Below are positions 25,401-33,700 of a stretch of 64,000 nucleotides of DNA, in pieces (position 1 is the first letter of the stretch; the number at the start of each line of letters is the position of its first letter). The notes under the pieces were generated by a model. That model was not told the DNA's origin and ran no database searches. It saw nothing but the letters and a program-made list of their open reading frames with translations. This DNA comes from Streptomonospora litoralis (GTDB taxonomy: Bacteria; Actinomycetota; Actinomycetes; Streptosporangiales; Streptosporangiaceae), in the NCBI RefSeq assembly GCF_004323735.1, contig NZ_CP036455.1, positions 2,909,101 through 2,973,100 of the forward strand, given 5' to 3'. A program made the translations under genes and the position numbers.

Positions 25401-27658
25401 AGGGCACCCTCAAGCTCATGTTCTGCTCGCCCACCATGGAGCTCGGCGTCGACATCTCCTCGCTGAACGCCGTGGGCATGCGCAACGTCCCTCCCACCCC
25501 GGCCAACTACGCCCAGCGCTCCGGCCGCGCCGGCCGCAGCGGCCAGCCCGCCCTGGTCACCACCTACTGCTCCACCGGCAGCGCCCACGACCAGTACTAC
25601 TTCCGCCGCTCGGCCCGCATGGTGGCCGGCAGCGTCGAACCGCCCCGCCTCGACCTGGCCAACGAGGACCTGGTGCGCTCCCACGTCCAGGCGATCTGGC
25701 TGGCCGAGACCGGCGCCCACCTCAACAGCGGCATGGGCGACATCCTCGACGTCGCCGCCGACTCCGACACCATGCCCTCGCTGGCCCTGCGCCAGCACAT
25801 CACCAGCACCGTCAACGACCCCGCCCCCCAGCGCCGCGCCGTCAGCCGGGCCCACGCGGTCCTGGCCGACACCGGAGTCCACACCAGCCCCTGGTGGTAC
25901 GACGAATGGGTCGACGACGTCGTACGCGCCGCACCCGGGCGCTTCGACACCGTCTGCGACCGCTGGCGCGGCCTCTACCAGGCCGCGCTCACCGAGCAGC
26001 GCGCCCAGAACCGCCACGTCATCGACACCTCCAACAGCCCCCGGGTGATCCGCGAGGCCAAGGCACGCCGCGGCCACGCCGAGACCCAGCAGCAGCTCCT
26101 GCTCAACCAGGACCACAACCACCAATTCAGCGATTTCTACACCTACCGCTACTTCGCCTCCGAAGGCTTCCTGCCCGGCTACTCCTTCCCCCGCCTGCCG
26201 CTGGCCGCCTACATCCCCGCCCGCCGCGAACGCGGCACCTACCTCCAGCGTCCCCGCTTCATCGCGGTCTCGGAGTTCGGCCCCGGTGCGCTCATCTACC
26301 ACGAGGGCCAGCGCTACGAGGTCACCAGCATCCAGGTCCCCACCGACGGCGGCGACCTCAGCACCGCCGAAGCCCGCATCTGCGCGGCCTGCGGCTACTG
26401 GCACGACCGCCAGGCCGGAACCGACGAGTGCCAGGAGTGCGGGCAGCAGCTCAGCTCGACCATGTCCGACCTCATGCGGCTGGAGACCGTCTACACCGTG
26501 CGGCGCCAGCGCATCTCCTCCGACGAGGAAGAACGCCGCCGCGCCGGCTTCGAACTGCGCACCGCCTTCCGCTTCTCCGAGCACGGCGCCCGCTCGGGCC
26601 GCGCCGCCGCCACCGCCAAGGACGCCGACGGCGCCGCATTGGCCGACCTCGTCTACGGCGACACCGCCACCGTGCGCGTCATCAACATGGGCCGTCGCCG
26701 CCGCCGCAACCGCAACGACGTCGGCTTCTGGATCGACCCGGTCACCGGCCGCTGGCTCAGCGAAGCCAAAGCCACCGAAGCCGTCCCCGACGAAGAGGGC
26801 CTGGGCTCGTTCAAAGACGCCAAGAAGACCGCCAAAGTCACCCCCTACGTCGAGGACAGCAAGAACATCCTGGTGCTGCGCTGGGCCTCCCAGCTCAGCG
26901 AGGAAGAGGCGGTCACCCTGCGCTACGCGCTGGAACGCGGCATCGAAGCCGTCTTCCAACTGGAGGACGCCGAACTCTCCAGCGAGGACCTGCCCGACCC
27001 CGACCACCGCGGCCGCATGCTGTTCATCGAAAGCGCCGAAGGCGGCGCCGGGGTCCTGCGCCGCCTGCGCGAGGAACCCGGCACCCTCGCCCGCGTCGCC
27101 ACAGAAGCGCTCAACATCATCCACACCGACGCCGACGGCACCGACCGCGGCAGCGCCGAAGGCACCACCGAACGCTGCGAGCGCGGCTGCTACGACTGCC
27201 TGCTCTCCTACACCAACCAGAAGGACCACACCCGCATCGACCGACTCTCCGCCGTCGAGCCGCTGCTGGCCCTGGCCGGCGGCCGTACCGAAGCCGTGGG
27301 CGGCGACGCCGCGAGCGCCGAGGAGCAGCTCGCCGACCTGGACAGCCGCTCCGAGAGCGGCCTGGAACGCGACTTCCTGGCGATGCTGCGCGACGGCGGC
27401 TACCGCGTGCCCGACGACGCCCAGGTGACGATCGCCCAGGCGCTGGCCCGGCCCGACTTCGTGTACCGGCTGAACGGCTCCGACGTCGCCGTGTTCGTCG
27501 ACGGCCCCCACCACGACAGCGACCACCAGGCCATGCGCGACCTTCAGGCCGAATACCGCCTGGAGGATCTGGGCTGGCTCGTGGTGCGCTTCGCCCACGA
27601 CACCGACTGGCACCGGGTGGTGGCCGCCAACCCCAGTGTGTTCGGCCACGGCCGGTGA
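22433..27658 (+). CDS. DUF1998 DEAD/DEAH helicase with C-terminal Vsr/DUF559-like nuclease domain
   Basis: A very large 1741-residue superfamily 2 helicase. Walker A is TGTGSGKS at 114-121, DEAD-box equivalent DELH at 233-236, and the RecA2 motif with QRSGRAGRSGQ near 1027-1036. Cysteine pairs C471/C474 and C583/C586 lie in the region between the helicase lobes. A zinc ribbon C1317-C1320/C1333-C1336 precedes the DUF1998 domain, whose signature is ERCERGCYDCLLSY (C1582, C1586, C1589). The last 100 residues (from about 1640) look like a Vsr/DUF559 endonuclease: Glu1645, Asp1675 in PDFVY, and VFVDGPHH (1687-1694). This size and layout resemble DruE of Druantia or a fused DrmA-DrmB of DISARM. It starts the three-gene operon. 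ATG 22433 begins at a natural N-terminus; longer frames would run through the control region. Confidence 0.9.
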   Translation: MDVFSVHKELIKDYSEYTSSLVKVRDQRIADYLKQEEENKVRWPDPWLSLNPGFASGGTVGELADEGVLRPECERFFRDKKHAEDPGERSLTLHRHQREALEAAKTRDSYVLTTGTGSGKSLAYILPIVDRVLRDPRPGQIKAIVVYPMNALANSQHHELTKYLTWGLSRSGQKVRFASYTGQEDQEQRDQVFKRPPDILLTNYVMLEYLLTRPHERGQLLGAAQGLSFLVLDELHTYRGRQGADVALLVRRLRDACNAPELQFIGTSATMASSRTFAEAQRSVAGVASRLFGTHVKPERVIGETLRRNTDTPSPSTAELRGAVDAALAQGTTAHGYSELASDPLACWIESTFGLAEEPAEHPGAPPRLVRSPPTTLPEASRALAETTGAQGEEGRRRCETAIQETLQQGARARHSETGRPLFAFRLHQFLSKGDTVYVSLDSPRERYVTGKYQVSVPGRRDKALLPLAFCRECGQEYIVVARSTKTTAPPSYSARQEQDAGGGDDVNGYLYVCDDYPWPADPIEAGRLPDSWWSVGDDGAGQVLPRFRDKLPQQKWIDAAGYETTPGEGLRAWYVQAPFRFCLRCRVSYEEPRSNDFAKLATFAAEGRSSAVTLVSGSVVHGLEHQRDLAPEARKLLTFVDNRQDASLQAGHFNDFAQVAQIRAALHRAAEQAGETGLRHDTVAERVTDVLDLPLDEFAQNPGVKFSQKEAVLAALRNVVGYRIYTDLKDGWRVTMPNLEQTGLLRFDYTDLAEISEDEESWDKRPGTDRDISALLRDAPPELRYRLAKILLDEFRRALAVDVDAFTQAGYERLENQSNQSLRDPWALSPGEDRVQPGTVYTEPGRTGKLRTDKHITARGAFGRYLRHPGRFAHAVPGAISLDDAQLVIDDLVGVLTGLGLLTPIEEKRSATGYRLKSSGLIWRAGTGESGVSDPLRKVVDDDAGAHVNAYFRDLYRAGSDRFRRLQAKEHTAQVPADDRREREQDFREGTLKLMFCSPTMELGVDISSLNAVGMRNVPPTPANYAQRSGRAGRSGQPALVTTYCSTGSAHDQYYFRRSARMVAGSVEPPRLDLANEDLVRSHVQAIWLAETGAHLNSGMGDILDVAADSDTMPSLALRQHITSTVNDPAPQRRAVSRAHAVLADTGVHTSPWWYDEWVDDVVRAAPGRFDTVCDRWRGLYQAALTEQRAQNRHVIDTSNSPRVIREAKARRGHAETQQQLLLNQDHNHQFSDFYTYRYFASEGFLPGYSFPRLPLAAYIPARRERGTYLQRPRFIAVSEFGPGALIYHEGQRYEVTSIQVPTDGGDLSTAEARICAACGYWHDRQAGTDECQECGQQLSSTMSDLMRLETVYTVRRQRISSDEEERRRAGFELRTAFRFSEHGARSGRAAATAKDADGAALADLVYGDTATVRVINMGRRRRRNRNDVGFWIDPVTGRWLSEAKATEAVPDEEGLGSFKDAKKTAKVTPYVEDSKNILVLRWASQLSEEEAVTLRYALERGIEAVFQLEDAELSSEDLPDPDHRGRMLFIESAEGGAGVLRRLREEPGTLARVATEALNIIHTDADGTDRGSAEGTTERCERGCYDCLLSYTNQKDHTRIDRLSAVEPLLALAGGRTEAVGGDAASAEEQLADLDSRSESGLERDFLAMLRDGGYRVPDDAQVTIAQALARPDFVYRLNGSDVAVFVDGPHHDSDHQAMRDLQAEYRLEDLGWLVVRFAHDTDWHRVVAANPSVFGHGR

Positions 27659-27798
27659 GCGCGCCGAGAGGCGGCACACCCCGGGCGGCCCTCAGTCCCG
27701 CCCACCCCCAGAGATCCACTACGAGCCCCCGCCCCGGCGGAGTGCTGGTGCTTTCCCCGTGGGCGCCTCTCTCGAAGCCCACCCGAAAGCCCCGCGAG

Positions 27799-27900
27799 AT
27801 GTCGGCGGCGGTTCCTAAGCTGGATATCAATCCCCTGATCAACGAGCGCGAGGTAGTTTCCTTGACCCAGATCCGCATCCGCCAAGGCGGCATCCGATGA
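27799..27900 (+). CDS. Possible 33-residue leader peptide before the SNF2 gene
   Basis: ATG 27799 opens a 33-codon frame ending at TGA 27898-27900, which overlaps the ATG of the SNF2-type helicase at 27897 (ATGA). The overlap suggests translational coupling. The codons include AAT, GTT and GAT, unlike the neighbouring genes, so it may be only a chance frame. The rest of the 238-base gap (27659-27896) holds no gene. Confidence 0.25.
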   Translation: MSAAVPKLDINPLINEREVVSLTQIRIRQGGIR

Positions 27901-30767
27901 GCACCGCCACCGCCACGTTCCAACCCGGTTCCCTGGTGCGCGGCCGCGGCCGCGAATGGGTGGTCCTGCCGCCCACCGACGACGCCTTCGTCGTGGCCCG
28001 CCCGCTCAACGGCGACGACGCCTACACCGCCCTGCTCTTCCCCGGCGAGGTGGAACCGGCCGACTTCCCGCGCCCCTCCACCCGCGTGGAGCACATAGGC
28101 GACCACGTCTCCGCCGGCCTGCTGCGCACCGCCATGCGCGTGGGCTTCACCTCCACCGCCGGCCCCTTCCGCGCGCTGGGCGCCATCGGGGTCGAACCGC
28201 GCCAGTACCAGTTCGTTCCGCTGCTCATGGCGCTGCGCATGGAGACGGTGCGCATGCTGATCGCCGACGACGTCGGCATCGGCAAGACCGTCGAAGCCGG
28301 ACTCATCGCCAAGGAGCTGCTGGAGCGCGGCGAGGCCCGCGGCCTGACCGTGCTGTGCTCGCCCGCCCTCGCCGAGCAGTGGCAGAGCGAACTGCGCGAC
28401 AAGTTCGGCATCGAGGCCCAACTGGTGCTGCCCTCCACCGTGCGCCGCCTGGAGCGCCCCCTGCGCACCGACCAGTCGCTGTTCGAGGTTTACCAGCACA
28501 CCATCGTCTCCACCGACTTCATCAAGGCCGAGCACCGCCGCGCCCAGTTCCTGCGCAGCTGCCCCGACCTCGTCATCGTCGACGAGGCCCACACCTGCGT
28601 CAGCGCCTCCGGCACCGGCCAGCGCCAGCACCGCCACGACCTGCTCAAAGGCGTCGCCAAGGACACCTCCCGCCACCTGCTGCTGGTCACCGCCACCCCG
28701 CACAGCGGCAAGGAGGACGCCTTCCGCGACCTCATCGGCCTGCTCAAACCCGAACTCGCCGAGGTCGACCTGAGCAGCAGCAAGGGCCGCGACCTGCTCG
28801 CCCGGCACTTCGTGCAGCGCCGCCGCAACGACATCCGCCGCTACATCGGCGAAGACACGCCTTTCCCCAAAGACCGCGAGACCCGCGACGCCGACTACGA
28901 GATGAGCCCGGCCTACGCCGAGTTCAACGCCGACATCCTCGCCTACGCCCGCGAAACCGTGCAGGACACCAGCGGCACCGGCGTGCAGCAGCGCGTGCGC
29001 TGGTGGTCGGCGCTGGCTCTGCTGCGCTCGGTCGCCTCCTCCCCCGCCGCCGCGGCCGCCACCCTGCGCGCCCGCTCAGCCGCCACCCACGCCGAGACCG
29101 AACCCGAAGCCGACGACCTCGCCCGCTCCACCGTGCTCGACCTCGCCGAGGACGAAGCGGTGGAGGGGGTGGACGCCACCCCCGGCGCCGACGCCGACGA
29201 GGAGACCCTCGCCAAGAAGGAGAAGCGGCGCCTGGCCGAGCTGGCCAAACGCGCCGACGCCCTGAGCGGCCAGCAGCACGACACCAAACTCAAACTGGTC
29301 GTCAAAACCGTCAAGGACCTGCTCGCCGACGGCTACGACCCCATCGTCTTCTGCCGCTACATCCCCACCGCCCACTACGTCGCCGAGGAACTGCGCGGCG
29401 CCCTGAAGAAGAACCACACCGTCGCCGCCGTCACCGGCGAACTGCCCCCCGCCGAGCGGGTCGCCCGCATCGAGGAGCTCACCGGCGCCGAGGGCCGCCA
29501 CGTCCTGGTCGCCACCGACTGCCTCTCCGAAGGCGTGAACCTCCAGGAGCACTTCCGCGCCGTCGTGCACTACGACTTGGCGTGGAACCCCACCCGCCAC
29601 GAGCAGCGCGAAGGCCGCGTGGACCGCTTCGGCCAGCGCGCCGACCGGGTGCGCGCCGTCACCCTCTACGGCGTGGACAACGGCATCGACGGCCTCGTGC
29701 TGGACGTACTGATCCGCAAGCACCGCACCATCGCCGCCCAGACCGGCGTCGCGGTGCCCGTGCCCAGCTCCAGCGACACCGTGCTGCAAGCCCTCGTCGA
29801 AGGCGTGCTCATCCGCGGGCAGCAGACCGACCAGCTCGAACTCGACCTCGGCATCACCCGGGCCCGCGAGAACCTGGACCGCGAATGGGAACTGCTCTCC
29901 GAGAAGGAGTCCCGGCGCGTCACCAAGTTCGCCCAGTCCGGCATGGACCTCACCGACGTCGAACACGAACTGGAGCGCCTGGGACCCGCGGCGCGCGACG
30001 CCCTGGGCCGCCCCAGCGACGTCGCCGCGTTCGTCCGCGACTCGGTCTCCGCGCTGGGCGCCCCCGCCCACTTGGACGGCGAGGCCCTCACCGTCGCCCC
30101 GCACCCGCTGCCGACGGGCGTGCGCGCCGCACTGGGCGTGGACGACGACGCCAAGAACGGCAAGGCCGCCAAGAAGGAGCTCGTCTTCCGCCGCGACCTG
30201 CCCACAGGCCCGCGCGAACACGTCCTGCTGCGCACCGACCCGGCCGTGCGCGCGCTGGCCCGCTACGTGCTGGAGTCGGCGCTGGACCCCAAACCGGAGA
30301 CAAAGCCGCCCGCCAAGCGCCTCGGCGTCACCCGCAGCGCCCGGGTGTCCATCCGCACCGTGCTGCTGCTGGTGCGCTACCGGTTCCTGCTCACCCTGCC
30401 CGGCCGCGGGACCCCCCGCACCACCGTGGTGGAGGAGGCGCGGGTGCACGGCTACCGGCCCGGCGAGGACGGACAGCGCGAATGGCTGGGCCACGACGAG
30501 GTCGCCGAGCTGCTGTCCTCCTCCCCCGACGGCAACATCCTGCCCGAACAGGTCGCCAAGCAGGCCCAACGCGCCGTCGCCGAACTCGACGCGCTCCAGG
30601 GCGACCTGGACGCGGCGGGCGCCGACATCGCCGAGGAACTGCGCGAGGCCCACTACAACGTCCGCAAGTCCGCCGAGGCCCGCGTGCGCGGGCTGAAGCT
30701 CGTCCCCCACGACCGCGCCGACGTGCTCGGCGCCTACGTCTACCTTCCGGCCGGAGGTTCCCAGTGA
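27897..30767 (+). CDS. SNF2-type helicase, DrmD-like
   Basis: A 956-residue Snf2/Rad54-family translocase. RecA1 contains the Walker A-like DDVGIGKT (124-131, with the DVGIGKTVEAGLI block typical of the HepA/DrmD group), DEAH at 229-232 and TATPHSGK. RecA2 has DCLSEGVNLQEHF, NPTRHEQREGRVDRFGQ with the arginine finger at about 571-580. The C-terminal region (about 700-956) is family-specific and rich in charged residues. Such proteins are the DrmD helicases of class 1 DISARM and related islands. It is coupled downstream: its TGA overlaps the GTG of the methyltransferase (GTGA). It probably moves DNA for the nuclease and methylase. Confidence 0.9.
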   Translation: MSTATATFQPGSLVRGRGREWVVLPPTDDAFVVARPLNGDDAYTALLFPGEVEPADFPRPSTRVEHIGDHVSAGLLRTAMRVGFTSTAGPFRALGAIGVEPRQYQFVPLLMALRMETVRMLIADDVGIGKTVEAGLIAKELLERGEARGLTVLCSPALAEQWQSELRDKFGIEAQLVLPSTVRRLERPLRTDQSLFEVYQHTIVSTDFIKAEHRRAQFLRSCPDLVIVDEAHTCVSASGTGQRQHRHDLLKGVAKDTSRHLLLVTATPHSGKEDAFRDLIGLLKPELAEVDLSSSKGRDLLARHFVQRRRNDIRRYIGEDTPFPKDRETRDADYEMSPAYAEFNADILAYARETVQDTSGTGVQQRVRWWSALALLRSVASSPAAAAATLRARSAATHAETEPEADDLARSTVLDLAEDEAVEGVDATPGADADEETLAKKEKRRLAELAKRADALSGQQHDTKLKLVVKTVKDLLADGYDPIVFCRYIPTAHYVAEELRGALKKNHTVAAVTGELPPAERVARIEELTGAEGRHVLVATDCLSEGVNLQEHFRAVVHYDLAWNPTRHEQREGRVDRFGQRADRVRAVTLYGVDNGIDGLVLDVLIRKHRTIAAQTGVAVPVPSSSDTVLQALVEGVLIRGQQTDQLELDLGITRARENLDREWELLSEKESRRVTKFAQSGMDLTDVEHELERLGPAARDALGRPSDVAAFVRDSVSALGAPAHLDGEALTVAPHPLPTGVRAALGVDDDAKNGKAAKKELVFRRDLPTGPREHVLLRTDPAVRALARYVLESALDPKPETKPPAKRLGVTRSARVSIRTVLLLVRYRFLLTLPGRGTPRTTVVEEARVHGYRPGEDGQREWLGHDEVAELLSSSPDGNILPEQVAKQAQRAVAELDALQGDLDAAGADIAEELREAHYNVRKSAEARVRGLKLVPHDRADVLGAYVYLPAGGSQ

Positions 30768-33700
30768 GTACCGCGAGCACCAGCGCGGCCGGCACCGTCA
30801 ACACCCGGGGATACTCGGCCATCCGGGTGGTGGGCTCGCTGCTGACCGCCGACCTCATCGGCCGCATCGGCGCGGGCGACCCGGACCTGAAGGGCCTGCG
30901 CTCCGAGGACTACGGGCTGGTTCCCGGCCGCCGCCTCGGCGAGGCCGCCAGCCGCCGCTGGGACGACCTGCTGGGCGCCTACCGGGCGTTCCAGAAGCGC
31001 CTGGCCGATGCCGGGCCGGGCGACTCGGCCGTCTCGCTGACCCGCAACCGCTGGCTGCTGCCGCTCTTCGAGCAGCTCGGATTCGGGCGCCTCCCCCATC
31101 AGCGCACCAATTTGACCGCCGAGGGGCGCGCCTACCCGATCAGCCACGTGTGGGGCAGCGTGCCCATCCACCTGGTGGCCTGGGAACGCGACCTGGACAA
31201 GCGCCGCGGCGGCAACGGCCACGCCGGCGGCGATCGCGCCCCGCAGTCGATGCTCCAGGAGTTCCTCAACGCCAGCGACGACCACCTGTGGGGCATCGTC
31301 AGCAACGGCCAGAAGCTGCGCATCCTGCGCGACGCGGCGTCGCTGTCGGAGGCGGCGTTCATCGAGTTCGACCTGGAGTCGATCTTCGAGGGCGAGCTGT
31401 ACTCCGACTTCGTTCTGCTGTTCGCGCTCGCGCACGCGTCCCGGTTCGAGCCGCACACGCCGGAGGGCGCGGCCGACGGCGGCGGGCGTGCCGAGGGCGA
31501 CGAGGCGGCAGACGAGGAGGGCGCCGCGGCACCGGCGCTGAAGGCGCCGAGCGTGGCCGACTGCTGGCTGGAGAAGTGGCGCACCGAGGGCGACAAGACC
31601 GGCGTGCGGTTCCGCGACAAGCTGCGCGACGGCCTGACCGAGGCACTCCAGGAGTTGGGCACCGGGTTCCTGGAGGACAGCCCCGAGCTGCGGGAGAGAC
31701 TGCGCACGGGGGCGGTGTCGCGCTACGACCTGCGCAATGAACTGCTGCGGCTGGCCTACCAGGTGCTGTTCCTGTTCGTCGCCGAGGACAAGGGGGCGCT
31801 GCTCGACCCCCGCGCCGGCGACGCCGCGCGGGAGCGCTACCGGATCTACTTCTCCACTGAGCGACTGCGCCGCATCGCCGCGGAGCGGATCGGCGACCGC
31901 CACGACGACCTGTGGCGGACGCTGGTGATCGTGCTGGAGGCGCTGGGCACCGATGAGGGGCGACCGGAACTGGCGCTGCCGCCGCTGGGCGGGCTGTACT
32001 TCACGGCCGGGGCGCTGGAGGAGAGCGCGGGCGACGGCGAGGCCGCTGAAGTCCGGCCTGAGCTGCTGCGCGAGTCGAGCGTCACGCTGGCCAACCGGCG
32101 CCTGCTGGCGGCGGTGCGCCACCTGACGCGGGTGAAGGACGACGGCGGCCGCTGGCAGCGGGTCGACTACCAGCACTTGGACGCCGAGGAACTGGGCTCC
32201 ATCTACGAGTCGCTGCTGGAGCTGATCCCGCACCTCGACACCGCCAACCGCACCTTCGAGCTGAAGGGTGCGGCGGGCAACGACCGCAAGACGACGGGGT
32301 CCTACTACACGCCGAGCCCGCTGGTGGAGACGCTGCTGGACAGCGCGCTGGACCCGGTGATCGAGAAGTACGCGGAGAACGATGTCCCGGCCGACCTGCT
32401 GAAGATCACCGTGTGCGACCCGGCCTGCGGGTCGGGGCACTTCCTGGTGGCGGCGGCACGAAGGATCGCACGGGCGTATGCGGTGCTGGAGGCGGACGAC
32501 GAAGAGCCCACCCCGGACGCGGTCACCAAGGCCATGCCGGAGGTGGTGCGCAACTGCATCTACGGGGTCGACCTGAACCCGCTGGCGGTGGAGCTGACCA
32601 AGGTGTCGCTGTGGCTGGCTTCGCTGGAGCCCGGCAAGCCGCTGGCGTTTTTGGACCCGCACATCAAGGTGGGAAACGCGCTGCTGGGGACCACGCCGAA
32701 GCTGCTGGAGCAGGGGGTTCCCGACGGCGCGTTCAAGGTGCTGGAGGGCGACGACAAGAAGTTCGTCGGTGTGGTGAAGAAGCAGAACAAGAAGGAGCGC
32801 GAGAGCGGGCAGATCAGCGCGTTCTCGGCCGGTGAGGGCTACTCCAGCAACGTGAAGCTCGCGAAGGAAGCTCGCGAGATCAACCGGAACACCAAGCCGG
32901 GGCTGGCCGGTATCCGCGAGCAGGCACGGAAGCTGCGGGAGCTGGAGCACTCAGCGGAGAAGCAGCAGCGGCGGCGGGTGGCTGACGCGTGGTGTGCGGC
33001 GTTCGTCTGGCCCAAGCGACCGGATGCGGCTGCGCCGGTCACGACGGAGACTGTGCGCCAGCTTGAGAAGGCGGACGGGGCTCTTGGCCGGGAGCAGACG
33101 GAGGAGCTTGACCGGCTGAACCGGCGATACCAGTTCTTCCACTGGCACCTGGAGTTCCCGGAGGTGTTTCCGGGAGCCGATGATGAGCGGGAGGACTACA
33201 ACGCGGCGACGGGGTGGCAGGGCGGGTTCACGAGTGTGCTGGGGAATCCGCCGTGGGATCAGATTGAGCTGAAGGAACAGGAGTTCTTCACCAGTCGGGA
33301 CCCAGAGATCGCGAGCGCGGCCGGCGCAAAGCGCAAGAAGCTAATCGAAGAACTCGCCGACCATCCAGAGAAGCAAGACATCCACGAGTCTTATCTAGAT
33401 GAGAAGCGCCGAGTCGATGGGGTTCGCCACTTCGCCGCCGACTCCCAGCGTTATGAGAACACTGGGCGCGGCCGGATCAACACCTACGCGGTGTTCAGCG
33501 AGAGCGGAGTGAGCCTTCTGCATCCGCTCGGAAGGCTTGGGCTCATTGTTCCGACTGGGATCGTGACAGACGCGACGACGCAGTACTTCTTCAAGGACCT
33601 TGTCCAACGTCGCGCACTGGCCACCGTGTTCGATTTCGAGAACCGTAGGAAGATCTTCGCCGACGTAGACAGTCGGGTTAAGTTCACTCTCCTGACTGTC

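Noticed and set aside
25190-27679. 829-codon open frame on the minus strand, and several other very long antisense frames
   Set aside because: They lie opposite strongly conserved helicase or other domains and have Val/Gly/Ala-rich translations without any motif. They are by-products of the high GC content.
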